In this document: piece after piece, positions 17,681 to 25,645 of the stretch | Numbering within the stretch: the stretch's first letter is position 1 | Layout: the number at the start of each line of letters is the position of its first letter | Source: Rhizobium grahamii CCGE 502 | GTDB lineage: Bacteria; Pseudomonadota; Alphaproteobacteria; Rhizobiales; Rhizobiaceae | Reading direction: 5' to 3' | Length of the DNA stretch: 64,000 nucleotides | NCBI RefSeq assembly: GCF_000298315.2 | Contig: NZ_AEYE02000035.1 | Coordinates: 543,514 to 607,513 of the forward strand | Translations under genes and position numbers: made by a program | The notes under the pieces: generated by a model | Databases searched by the model: none | The model's input: only the letters and a program-made list of their open reading frames with translations | What the model was told of the DNA's origin: nothing

Positions 17681-17950
17681 TCAGTGGCAGTCGAGAAGCA
17701 CCAGGTTTTCGGCTGCGTCTTTCATTGCGACCTGCGTTTTGGCGCCAATCAGCTTTTCAAGATTGACGTCGAGCTCCCGCTCCGGATCAATCCCGTCCCA
17801 GTCGATGACAACCTGAAGAAGCGCCATGTTGGTCAAGTGCGTCAAATTATGCAGCTTGAGCTTATGGGCTTCATCTTTTGCGGCCGACAGCAACCGGAAG
17901 ATTCTGGCGTACTCCTTCCCCGTTCCTTCGTCCCTTGTCAGAATGTTCAT
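17681..17950 (-). CDS. Hypothetical protein downstream of the YcaO-TfuA pair
   Basis: An 89-residue protein (MNILTRDEGTGKEYARIFRL..., VVIDWDGIDPERELDVNLEK). No domain was recognised; it appears soluble, alpha/beta and acidic toward the end. A TTG start at 17968 with its own GGAAGG motif would add six residues (MKKAVA); both starts are possible. It lies 65 bp after the tfuA-like stop in the same direction, so it may belong to that operon and serve as an accessory or immunity protein. This is conjecture from position. Confidence 0.65.
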   Translation of the reverse strand: MNILTRDEGTGKEYARIFRLLSAAKDEAHKLKLHNLTHLTNMALLQVVIDWDGIDPERELDVNLEKLIGAKTQVAMKDAAENLVLLDCH

Positions 17951-18015
17951 TGCCACCGCCTTCTTCAATATTGAGCCTTCCGGGCTTCAATAACATCCAT
18001 CATTTACAGGCGGCG

Positions 18016-18762
18016 TTACTCGGGCGTTACAGGCGTGACAGTGCCCGTGACTTCGGCGCGCAAATGCTCCCAGTGAGAGGTGGCAGCAAAGCCCCAGTCA
18101 CGGTTCTGTGCGACACATTGGACGCCCCGCAGGAACTGCAGCACGAGATCGGCATCCTGACGCTTGCGCTCGACCTTTCCCGCGCGGATAGCCCGCAGGA
18201 TTTCCCTCGCGCGGCCCTCGGGAGAAAAATTGCAGCACTCGACGGCCTTCGGGTAGGTGCGCTCGGAGAAATGCAGCGAACGACCGGCAAGCAGCAGCAT
18301 CTTCTGCTCCGAAGGCGATAGCACACCATTCCGGTAGAGCCGATTGATCGTCGGTTCGAAATCCACCCAGGGTATGGAAAGGGGCAGCCAGCCGAGCTCC
18401 GCAGGGGCATGCACAAGCGCCACGGCCTCATCGTCCACCAAAGCACCACTTTCATAGTCTTTGTAGATCGAACCTATGCCGACCATACCGAAGTCCGCAC
18501 ATTCCGCAGCCCGCAGTGCCCCCATGCTTGCGCCCCCAGCCACGATCACATTGTGCTGCAATGCATAGAGGATTTCTTTATGCCATACAGACGGCACTTC
18601 CCCAAAGAAACCGTCAACGATTCCGATCGCTCGTGCTCCGTCCTGCACGGCCTGCAGGATGTCGCCGCGCGCAGCCGGCCCACGGAAAATCACCAAAGGA
18701 TTTTCCGCCCGCAGCCTGTCGATGTCTGCGCCGAAACTGGGCCCCGCGAAAATGATTCTCAT
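18016..18762 (-). CDS. TfuA-like protein, YcaO partner
   Basis: A 248-residue protein with the TfuA core: GPSFGADIDRL at the N-terminus, then GARAIGIVDGFFGEVPSVWHKEIL, then the hallmark GGASMGALRAAECADFGMVG. TfuA proteins partner YcaO enzymes; in characterised systems the pair replaces a backbone carbonyl oxygen by sulphur (thioamide) in a peptide or protein, with TfuA helping to deliver sulphide. The start ATG overlaps the YcaO stop (18759-18762), indicating coupled synthesis. The pair is related to, but separate from, the trifolitoxin system, whose remaining genes are absent. Confidence 0.9.
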   Translation of the reverse strand: MRIIFAGPSFGADIDRLRAENPLVIFRGPAARGDILQAVQDGARAIGIVDGFFGEVPSVWHKEILYALQHNVIVAGGASMGALRAAECADFGMVGIGSIYKDYESGALVDDEAVALVHAPAELGWLPLSIPWVDFEPTINRLYRNGVLSPSEQKMLLLAGRSLHFSERTYPKAVECCNFSPEGRAREILRAIRAGKVERKRQDADLVLQFLRGVQCVAQNRDWGFAATSHWEHLRAEVTGTVTPVTPE

Positions 18763-20012
18763 TGCAAAGCTCCTTGCATGGCGCTCACGGCGCGAAGCCC
18801 CAGTTGAATATACTCACCGCTGACATCGACCTCGAGCCCCGGAACAATGACGCGCACGACCGAAACCGGCAAATGCCGATGCTCCAGCGGGACAGCCACC
18901 ACCTGCTGAATGCCCCTTGCCTTCAGTCGGTCGAGAATGTGACTGATGTTCTCCTGGATTGTCCGCTGCTCAGATTCAAAAGTGACGGCGACGGGCTTTT
19001 CATTGCAGAGATCGACAAGATCCTGCATCGGTCCGCCCTCTTCCAGTCTCTGGTAGATGCGGGGAGAAAAATCGTCCCGGCTTCCGGCAATAGCCGTCAA
19101 GCGGCTTTGCGCTGCTTCCGTAACGGCACGCAATGCCGCGCGTACAGGATCGGGGTGGCACCCGCACCCTCCGCAAACATGGGTCCAGCGCGCGTCGACG
19201 CGCTCCCCGAGATTGCCTGGGATGATCACTGCAAGAAAGCTTGGGATTCCAATATCGGTCGTCATATCGAGCAACAGCAGGCGCATACCGGCGCGCTCGA
19301 TGCGATCGACGATGATATCGAGAACGGTGTCACCGAACGCGGCGGGATCGACCCGGGCACCGCGCAGCTGATCATAGGGGCGCAGTTGGGTTAGCGCCCA
19401 TGCGTCACGCTCGACCAATTCACACAGGCCGTGCAGAACGGCTTCGGCGGGCCGGTTACCCGAGGCAAGACCATCACTCGACTGTTCGAACCCGGAGGGC
19501 CTGGCTCCTCTGTGGTCGAGACCGACAAGAGGCCAGGGCACGAAGATCGGGCGACCGGACATGATGTCGAGACCCTCACTCCATGCAATTGGCTGGTCAC
19601 CGATTTCGGAGGGCACGCACCGGGCGACCGAATCAAGATCGATCATCGGCGCACGTTCGGCCTTCATGCCCTCGAGCGTCGCCATCACGGGCGCGCTTGG
19701 CTGAATTTCCGCAACACGGGTCTCGATTGCCTCCATTGCTGCGGAGGTCATTGCAGCTTCTTCATCGATCCCCTTGCCCTGAAATACCGACAGCGTGTAG
19801 CTGTTCGGCCGCGTGGCGAACGCCACGGGAATTTCGAGCAGATCGAGAGCCGTCAGCAGCCCAACGCGGGTAATGCCAAGCTCCTTGAAATACGGCTTGA
19901 TCGCCGCAAATGTCTGTCCAGGCGTCATCAAGCGGTCGTGATAGCTGTTGATGCCCGTCGAGGACAGGCTGAGATCGCGAGCCAAACGCTGCAGTTCCGT
20001 CTGAACAGACAT
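18759..20012 (-). CDS. YcaO-family cyclodehydratase / thioamide-forming enzyme
   Basis: A 417-residue ATP-dependent peptide-backbone-modifying enzyme of the YcaO family. The ATG at 20012 (MSVQTELQRLARDLSLSSTG) is chosen because it follows a GAGGA motif and lies 11 bp after the upstream small gene. ATP-binding motifs are visible as SAAMEAIETRVAE (the SxxxExxE type) and CELVERDAWALTQ, with TEAAQSRLTAIAGSRDD downstream. The C-terminus lacks a PxPxP ending. With TfuA next to it, thioamidation is the more likely chemistry, but azoline formation cannot be excluded. The likely substrate is the 43-residue peptide encoded just upstream. Confidence 0.92.
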   Translation of the reverse strand: MSVQTELQRLARDLSLSSTGINSYHDRLMTPGQTFAAIKPYFKELGITRVGLLTALDLLEIPVAFATRPNSYTLSVFQGKGIDEEAAMTSAAMEAIETRVAEIQPSAPVMATLEGMKAERAPMIDLDSVARCVPSEIGDQPIAWSEGLDIMSGRPIFVPWPLVGLDHRGARPSGFEQSSDGLASGNRPAEAVLHGLCELVERDAWALTQLRPYDQLRGARVDPAAFGDTVLDIIVDRIERAGMRLLLLDMTTDIGIPSFLAVIIPGNLGERVDARWTHVCGGCGCHPDPVRAALRAVTEAAQSRLTAIAGSRDDFSPRIYQRLEEGGPMQDLVDLCNEKPVAVTFESEQRTIQENISHILDRLKARGIQQVVAVPLEHRHLPVSVVRVIVPGLEVDVSGEYIQLGLRAVSAMQGALQ

Positions 20013-20023
20013 TCGCACGATCC

Positions 20024-20155
20024 TCAACGAAACTTCAGGGCGTGAACGATGTTCGCCGTGGCGTTCGTGTCGAGCTGGACGCATTCCTGCTTGAGAACAG
20101 CCTGGGCGGCTGCGGACAGGCGGACTGCAACGGGCTTGATGTGGGTCGTCGTCAT
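20024..20155 (-). CDS. 43-residue peptide, candidate substrate of the YcaO-TfuA pair
   Basis: A short gene between the SARP-like regulator and the YcaO gene, same strand. It begins MTTTHIKPVAVRLSAAAQAV and ends QECVQLDTNATANIVHALKFR's last residues HALKFR. AGGAG at 20163-20167 lies 7 bases before the ATG, an ideal ribosome-binding site, and the YcaO start follows the TGA by 11 bp. It has a single Cys (position 25) and several Thr/Asn in the C-terminal half, as in a leader plus core layout. Its length equals that of the trifolitoxin precursor (42 residues), though no sequence similarity is evident. Identification as a precursor is an inference from location. Confidence 0.6.
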   Translation of the reverse strand: MTTTHIKPVAVRLSAAAQAVLKQECVQLDTNATANIVHALKFR

Positions 20156-20162
20156 TGGGTTT

Positions 20163-20198
20163 CTCCTGTTCAAGGCAGCATCATGCTGCGGACAGGAG
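20163..20198 (-). promoter_or_regulatory. Shine-Dalgarno-sequestering hairpin in front of the 43-residue peptide gene
   Basis: On the minus-strand transcript CTCCTGT (20198-20192) is complementary to ACAGGAG (20169-20163), which contains the ribosome-binding AGGAG. Between them GCAGCA and TGCTGC (within the 15-bp palindrome 20175-20189) pair around a TGA loop. The whole forms a two-part stem that hides the ribosome-binding site. This suggests translational control, for example by temperature, a protein or a ligand. The pairing is exact; the function is inferred. Confidence 0.55.
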
Positions 20199-20280
20199 CA
20201 AACATGCCTCGGGAGGCGTTATTTCGGCGTGACCGCAATCAGCACGAAGAAGGGGCCAAAAAGGCGGAAGTTGTAACGCT

Positions 20281-22233
20281 TCAGGACAAACCGGCCATGC
20301 GGAGGCCGTCAATCAGCTGGCGTGTATCATCCGGATTGCGGTCCGGCACGAATTGCCAGACGTCGTCCGTGCGGAAATCCGGGAAGTTCTCCAGCACGAC
20401 CGAGGCGTATCGCGACGCAGCCCTGCGGTCCCCGTTCTTTGCGTGGGCGGCTGCAAGAAGGCGCGAGGTTGCCGGACGATCCTTGACGCGATCCAAAACT
20501 TCAATGGCCTTCGCGTAATTCTCCTGCACGAAGTGGATACCGCCCAGGTTCCAGTAGTAGTAATCGGGCGGCAGGGGATTGAGCTTCAGCGCAGCCAGAC
20601 TGAGTTCGAGCGCCCGGTCACTCTGTCCGTCATGCAAGAGAGCATCCGCATGGTCAGCCAGGATATCGGCATCATTCGGATTGAGCATCTGTGCTTCGGC
20701 GAAGAAATCCAGGCTGTCGCTAAAGCGTCGTCGATAGAGGGCGACAAAACCCAGTTCACGCATCGCCCGCCCGCTGTTCGGATCATTGTCACGGGCAAGC
20801 CACGCGAAACGATCCGCCTCTTCGAGCAATTGCTTGTCCTTCATTCCGCGGACCAGCCATTCCATTCCAAGGACCCGCGCCATTCCGGCATTTGCGGACG
20901 AGAACCTGTCGTGGCGTGCGAGGGCCGACTTGAACCATTTTCTCGCCTGACGCAGATGCTGCAGGTCCGTCTTCGAAACCAGCCGCTTTCCTTCGAGATA
21001 CAGGCGATAGGCCGACGGATTGACGTCATGCGTCATGTCGAGGAGTTCACGTCGCTCGATCGTATCGGCAAGCGTCATCACGATTCGCCGTGCAAGCTGG
21101 CCGAACGATTGGTTGACCTTCTGGATGGCGAGCGGCAGGTCTATTGCCCACAGCACCTCGGCGGTCGATGTTTTCGTCAGCCGGCAGGTTGCGTAGATGT
21201 CGTCCTCTCGGCCATGGATGGTGACGTAAACCGTGTAGTCAAACCTGAGTTCAGGCGGCGTCGGGTCTGATAATGCACCGGTGAGGCTACGATTGACGAT
21301 TTCGAGACTGGTATGTGCAGCGATCACCTTGAAACCGCGCTGCTGGCTCAGTCCGATGGTCACCTCCTCAAGCAGAGCGCGACCCACGCGCTGCAGCACC
21401 GGATCGGACAGGATAGTATCCGGTGGCAGAATGAGGACCCGCGGCTGGCCAAGGGGATCAAATGTGATACTTGCCGCTGTCGGGGCGGCGGGCCCGGCAA
21501 GGCCAGCCGGAACGATGATGCCGAGTTCATGAGCCAGCGCCTGGGTCTGGCCGTCCGGCTGCGCACCATATTCGCTTTTGAGTTCATTACGGCAGCGCGA
21601 GTAGACTTGGCGCGCAGCAGCTATGTCTCCGGCCTGCGCATGGCGTTGCATCAGCGCCCGGCAGCCGATCTCGTTCGCGGGATCAGCATCTACGAGCAAA
21701 CCGGCAAGCAGAAGAATGTCGTCCGAGGTAAGCTTTTCCGGCACGTCGAGGAGCGCGACTATATGGGTTTCGCGGCGCTGCTCGATGCGTTGGCGCTCCA
21801 CGACGACCCGCTCTTCGGCTTCGATCGTCGGCGCCTTGAACCCTTCAAGGAAGTCACCTCGAAACAGGCCCCACGCAGACCGCGGCAATGGCGCGGCAGT
21901 ATTGGTGAGGGTCAGGACATCGGCCTCCCAATCCTCATGGTTGAAGAACACGTGGGTGTTGGTCGCCTTCAGAAGCCGTGGCATGTCCTCGGGGACGCCG
22001 CGATCAATGCGGGCAAGAAGCTGGCGCAAACTGCCGGCGCGCTGCTTCGATTGGTCCGACTGCCAGAGGATCGCCCGCAGGACCTCCCGATCCACTGCCT
22101 GTTGGGGAGCCGTCACCAATAGGGCGAGAAGCGCATACGCCTTTTCAGGCAAGACGACCTCATTGCCGTCTGCGAATAGAGCGGGCGTACCAAGTAGACG
22201 GAGAAAGCGGCTCTTTTTGCCAGTCACGGGCAA
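20281..22233 (-). CDS. SARP/BTAD-type transcriptional regulator with C-terminal TPR repeats
   Basis: A 650-residue regulator. Residues about 10-95 form an OmpR/SARP-type winged helix (LRLLGTPALFADGNEV...). About 100-245 is a bacterial transcriptional activator (BTAD) helical domain (FRGDFLEGF, ALMQRHAQAGDIAAARQVYS). About 260-400 is a CadC/adenylate-cyclase-linked segment (ILPPDTILSDPVLQRVGRAL). About 420-640 holds TPR units (ANAGMARVLGMEW, DADILADHADALLHDGQSDR). A TTG start at 22233 is assumed and is uncertain. It precedes the peptide-YcaO-TfuA genes by 125 bp in the same direction and is the natural candidate to control them. Confidence 0.85.
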   Translation of the reverse strand: MPVTGKKSRFLRLLGTPALFADGNEVVLPEKAYALLALLVTAPQQAVDREVLRAILWQSDQSKQRAGSLRQLLARIDRGVPEDMPRLLKATNTHVFFNHEDWEADVLTLTNTAAPLPRSAWGLFRGDFLEGFKAPTIEAEERVVVERQRIEQRRETHIVALLDVPEKLTSDDILLLAGLLVDADPANEIGCRALMQRHAQAGDIAAARQVYSRCRNELKSEYGAQPDGQTQALAHELGIIVPAGLAGPAAPTAASITFDPLGQPRVLILPPDTILSDPVLQRVGRALLEEVTIGLSQQRGFKVIAAHTSLEIVNRSLTGALSDPTPPELRFDYTVYVTIHGREDDIYATCRLTKTSTAEVLWAIDLPLAIQKVNQSFGQLARRIVMTLADTIERRELLDMTHDVNPSAYRLYLEGKRLVSKTDLQHLRQARKWFKSALARHDRFSSANAGMARVLGMEWLVRGMKDKQLLEEADRFAWLARDNDPNSGRAMRELGFVALYRRRFSDSLDFFAEAQMLNPNDADILADHADALLHDGQSDRALELSLAALKLNPLPPDYYYWNLGGIHFVQENYAKAIEVLDRVKDRPATSRLLAAAHAKNGDRRAASRYASVVLENFPDFRTDDVWQFVPDRNPDDTRQLIDGLRMAGLS

Positions 22234-22387
22234 CTCGCGATTGGGGGATCTGCCTCAATTATAGGGGCAATCACCGCCAACGCAAAAGGATTATGCGTGT
22301 CAGGTTGAATATTTCAACCGGTGGATGATCGTACCGTGCCACGTTGCGGAAAGCTGCCCTGCCTGAGAATGCATCGGCGCGTTGCCG

Positions 22388-22415
22388 AAAAAAGGCGCCG
22401 ATCGAAATCGGCGCC
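22388..22415 (-). terminator. Rho-independent terminator of glnII
   Basis: Read on the minus strand: GGCGCCGAT, loop TTCG, ATCGGCGCC, then six T. It is located 22 bp after the glnII stop. Confidence 0.9.
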
Positions 22416-22437
22416 AACCGGTGTCGAGGACCGGCAG

Positions 22438-23478
22438 TTAGGCAGCAGCCGCAGCGAAGTCGACGGTCGGAACTTCCGAAATCGTCTTCAGAACCTGCGA
22501 GGCAATCTGGTAAGGGCAACCCTGGGAGTTGGGGCGACGATCTTCCAGGTAACCGCGGTAGTCGTTCTTGACGAAGGAATGGGGAACGCGGATCGACGCG
22601 CCACGATCAGCAACGCCGTAGGAGAACTTGTTCCACGGAGCCGTCTCGTGCTTTCCGGTCAGGCGCAGGTGGTTGTCCGGACCGTAGACATCGATATGAT
22701 CTTGAAGGTTCTTGTCGAACTGCGCCATCAGCGCTTCGAAATAGGCCTTGCCGCCGACTTCGCGCATGAACTTGGTCGAGAAGTTGCAGTGCATGCCCGA
22801 GCCGTTCCAGTCGGTATCGCCGAGCGGCTTGCAATGGAATTCGATGTCGATCCCATACTTTTCGCAGAGGCGCAGAAGCAGATAGCGCGCCATCCAAATC
22901 TGGTCCGCCGCCTTCTTGGAGCCCTTGCCGAAAACCTGGAATTCCCACTGGCCCTTTGCAACCTCGGCGTTGATGCCTTCGTGGTTGATGCCGGCGGCGA
23001 GGCAGAGGTCGAGATGTTCTTCGACGATTTCGCGAGCGATCGATCCGACATTCTTGTATCCAACGCCCGTGTAGTACGGACCCTGGGGCGCCGGATATCC
23101 AGTTTCCGGGAAGCCGAGCGGGCGGCCGTTCTCGTAGAAGAAGTATTCCTGTTCAAAGCCAAACCAGGCATCTTCGTCATCGAGAATGGTGGCGCGGCTG
23201 TTGGACGAATGCGGCGTAATGCCATCGGGCATCATGACTTCGCACATGACGAGGACGCCGTTGGCACGGGCGGGATCAGGGTAAAGCGCGACGGGCTTCA
23301 GCACGCAGTCGGAGCTGCGCCCTTCGGCCTGCATCGTGGAGGAACCGTCAAAACCCCAGAGCGGCAGCTGCTCGAGCGTCGGGAACGCGTCGAATTCCTT
23401 GACCTGTGTCTTGCCGCGCAGGTTTGGTACCGGGGTGTACCCATCGAGCCAGATGTACTCGAGCTTATACTTTGTCAT
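22438..23478 (-). CDS. glnII: Glutamine synthetase type II
   Basis: A 346-residue eukaryotic-type GSII that makes glutamine from glutamate, ammonia and ATP. Characteristic segments are LPLWGFDGSST, AWFGFEQEYFFYE with metal-binding Glu residues, GQWEFQVFG, NGSGMHCNFSTK and the C-terminal DRRPNSQGCPYQIAS. The ATG at 23478 (MTKYKLEYIWLDG) gives the conserved N-terminus, so the longer TTG-started frame is rejected. GSII is typical of Rhizobiaceae, alongside GSI, and is induced under nitrogen limitation. A sigma-54 promoter lies upstream and a terminator downstream. Confidence 0.96.
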   Translation of the reverse strand: MTKYKLEYIWLDGYTPVPNLRGKTQVKEFDAFPTLEQLPLWGFDGSSTMQAEGRSSDCVLKPVALYPDPARANGVLVMCEVMMPDGITPHSSNSRATILDDEDAWFGFEQEYFFYENGRPLGFPETGYPAPQGPYYTGVGYKNVGSIAREIVEEHLDLCLAAGINHEGINAEVAKGQWEFQVFGKGSKKAADQIWMARYLLLRLCEKYGIDIEFHCKPLGDTDWNGSGMHCNFSTKFMREVGGKAYFEALMAQFDKNLQDHIDVYGPDNHLRLTGKHETAPWNKFSYGVADRGASIRVPHSFVKNDYRGYLEDRRPNSQGCPYQIASQVLKTISEVPTVDFAAAAA

Positions 23479-23565
23479 TTGCGAGTCTCTCAAACATGAA
23501 CCGTGAGCGTATCCTCAAGCGAAACGGCCACACAAAGACCACCCGCAAAGAGATGTCATCTAATA

Positions 23566-23581
23566 TGCACGTGGCGTGCCA
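23566..23581 (-). promoter_or_regulatory. Sigma-54 (-24/-12) promoter of glnII
   Basis: Read on the minus strand TGGCACGCCACGTGCA has the invariant GG-N10-GC spacing and a perfect TGGCACG -24 element. It predicts a transcription start near 23554, about 75 nt before the glnII ATG. This agrees with the known NtrC/RpoN control of rhizobial glnII. Confidence 0.8.
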
Positions 23582-23769
23582 GTTTGGGCTCGGTACGCCA
23601 TTTTATCCGGCGCCGACGATCGAGTTCTCTGTTTTTGCAATGACACCCGCAATGGAACTGATAGCGGACTCAATTGGTTAGTCTGGGAAACACATGACCT
23701 CCGATGTCGATCGGAGGGCCACTGCGAAGGAACTTTTAAAAGGACGATTATTTCGCCGCGGGACAGGAG

Positions 23770-23786
23770 TGCACAAAGTTGGGTCA
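23770..23786. promoter_or_regulatory. Candidate NtrC-binding site upstream of glnII
   Basis: TGCACAAAGTTGGGTCA resembles the NtrC consensus TGCAC-N5-TGGTGCA, about 190 bp upstream of the sigma-54 promoter. A second weaker match, CGCGCATTTACTGTGCA, lies at 23884-23900, about 55 bp before the divergent DUF2735 gene. Both are imperfect, so binding is only suggested. Confidence 0.4.
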
Positions 23787-23953
23787 AATGCGTATTATTT
23801 AATCTCATCGAAAAACTGACACAAACGACGGCAGACCGTTGTGCCCATTATTCCAACAAATATTGCCTTCTTTTCAATCATGTCGCGCATTTACTGTGCA
23901 TCCGTGCTATATCAATGTTGAGACCGAAAGATGTGGATGAGCAGGAGTCAGAA

Positions 23954-24157
23954 ATGACCATTGGTGTGCATCACGAAACAGCGACGATCTATTCCTTTCC
24001 AGCAAAGCGCTTTGTGGCCGCGGAGCCGCGCATGTCTGTCGATCTCGAGAGCCAGATGGAAGCCTCCGTCTATGACAGCTGCTGGTATCACGACGAGGCA
24101 ATGAAGGAATCTGAGAAGGCTTCCCAGCCAAAATTCACCCCCCGGATCGTGGACTGA
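23954..24157 (+). CDS. DUF2735 family protein
   Basis: A 67-residue protein (MTIGVHHETATIYSFPAKRF ... VYDSCWYHDEAMKESEKA) with the DUF2735 pattern: ETA-IY-FP at the start and WYHE-A--E toward the end. AGGAG precedes the ATG by 7 bases. In rhizobia DUF2735 genes are regularly found beside glnII, as here in divergent arrangement, suggesting a shared nitrogen-limitation response. The molecular function is unknown. Confidence 0.88.
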   Translation: MTIGVHHETATIYSFPAKRFVAAEPRMSVDLESQMEASVYDSCWYHDEAMKESEKASQPKFTPRIVD

Positions 24158-24328
24158 CGAACCGCGACCACGGCCCGATGCCTGTCGGCTGTTCCGGCAA
24201 ATTGGCATAGGTGATCAGCAAACGCACGCGTGGAGTCAACCCTACCCCACCTTCTCGAAGCAGAATCCTTGCAGTTTCCACGCGGCTCGGTATTGAGGAC
24301 TTTCAATCGAAAGCCTGGACGCCGTTTT

Positions 24329-25558
24329 ATGGTCAAAAAGGACATTGCAGTATTGGGCGGTGGCCCCTCAGGACTGATGGCCGCTGAACTCCTGGCAGCA
24401 AAGGGCCACGCCGTTACCGTCTATGAAGCAATGCCGACGGTCGCGAGGAAATTTCTGCTCGCCGGGAAATCCGGGCTGAATATCACGCATTCCGAAGACT
24501 ATCATGATTTTGTCTCCCGGTTCGGCCATTCGAATTCACGCCTGCGCGATGCGCTTGACGCTTTCACGCCATCGGACATAAGGGTCTGGGCAGCGGCACT
24601 CGGGACAGAAACCTTCATCGGGTCCTCCGGACGCGTTTTCCCCAATGCCATGAAGGCCTCACCGCTCCTGCGGGCATGGCTGCGTCGGCTTGGCTCAGAA
24701 GGCGTTCGAATTCTCAAGCGGCATCGTTGGATGGGCTTTTCTGACGGCGGCTACCTGATCGCATCGCCTGAAGGCACCCAGATCGTTCGCCCCGACGCCG
24801 CACTCATCGCGCTCGGCGGCATGAGTTGGCCCCGACTAGGGTCGGATGGAGCATGGGTCCCCTGGCTGCGCGGGCAAGCCGTCGCTGTCAATGAATTCCG
24901 CGCTGCCAACTGCGGCTTCGATGTCGACTGGAGCGACGTCTTGCGGCAACGCTTTTCCGGCGCGCCCGTCAAGTCAATCACGGCAACCTCGCAAGCAGGA
25001 ACCTTTCCGGGCGAGTTCGTCATCAGCCAGCATGGCATAGAGGGGAGCCTTGTCTATGCCCATGCAGCCGCCTTGCGAGACAGGTTGTCGCGCAGCGAAC
25101 CGGCTTCGCTGGTGGTCGATCTTATGCCGGGCCGTTCACGCGATCGCATCGCACGTGACCTGATGAGGCAGGATCCGAAAGCGAGCCTTTCCAATCGCCT
25201 GCGCAAAGGTGCAGGCATCGACGGAATAAAGACCGCTCTGGTGCACGAGTTTGCAGCCAGCGGAGACCTCAACGATGCTGATCGACTGGCAAGGCTGATC
25301 AAGGCCCTGCATGTGCCTGTTTTGCGACCGCGTCCCATAGCCGAGGCGATTTCCTCTGCAGGTGGTGTCGATTGGGCGGGCATCGATCACAACTACATGC
25401 TGCGCGCACTTCCGGGGCTTTTTGTTGCCGGAGAAATGATCGACTGGGAGGCACCAACAGGTGGTTACCTGCTCACCGCCTGCTTCGCCACGGGTCGCGC
25501 CGCAGCGCGCGGCATCACGGAGTGGCTCGCCTTATCACACCGTCCGGACGCCTTCTAG
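24329..25558 (+). CDS. HI0933-family flavoprotein (NAD(P)/FAD-dependent oxidoreductase)
   Basis: A 409-residue flavoprotein of the BaiN/HI0933 type. The N-terminal GGGPSGLMAAELLA binds FAD, followed by KFLLAGKSGLNITHSED, the family signature. The C-terminal part has GGVDW and GLFVAGEMIDWEAPTGGYLLTACF. The ATG at 24329 (MVKKDIAVLGGG) places the Rossmann motif at the N-terminus as usual; a longer GTG-started frame from 24230 is less likely. The physiological substrate of this widespread family is unknown. Confidence 0.88.
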   Translation: MVKKDIAVLGGGPSGLMAAELLAAKGHAVTVYEAMPTVARKFLLAGKSGLNITHSEDYHDFVSRFGHSNSRLRDALDAFTPSDIRVWAAALGTETFIGSSGRVFPNAMKASPLLRAWLRRLGSEGVRILKRHRWMGFSDGGYLIASPEGTQIVRPDAALIALGGMSWPRLGSDGAWVPWLRGQAVAVNEFRAANCGFDVDWSDVLRQRFSGAPVKSITATSQAGTFPGEFVISQHGIEGSLVYAHAAALRDRLSRSEPASLVVDLMPGRSRDRIARDLMRQDPKASLSNRLRKGAGIDGIKTALVHEFAASGDLNDADRLARLIKALHVPVLRPRPIAEAISSAGGVDWAGIDHNYMLRALPGLFVAGEMIDWEAPTGGYLLTACFATGRAAARGITEWLALSHRPDAF

Positions 25559-25645
25559 CACGTTTCGGAGTGACTCCAGCCTGGCGCGACGGCGCTCTGA
25601 AGCTTACTCGACCGCTGCCTTTATATGGCTGCCGCTGCCCGGACT

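Noticed and set aside
18016-20012. Trifolitoxin (tfx) gene cluster
   Set aside because: Only the YcaO and TfuA families are shared; the other tfx genes and a TfxA-like sequence are absent, so the name would be misleading.
22321-23499. Long plus-strand open frame (392 codons)
   Set aside because: It is antisense to glnII and has no protein-family pattern.
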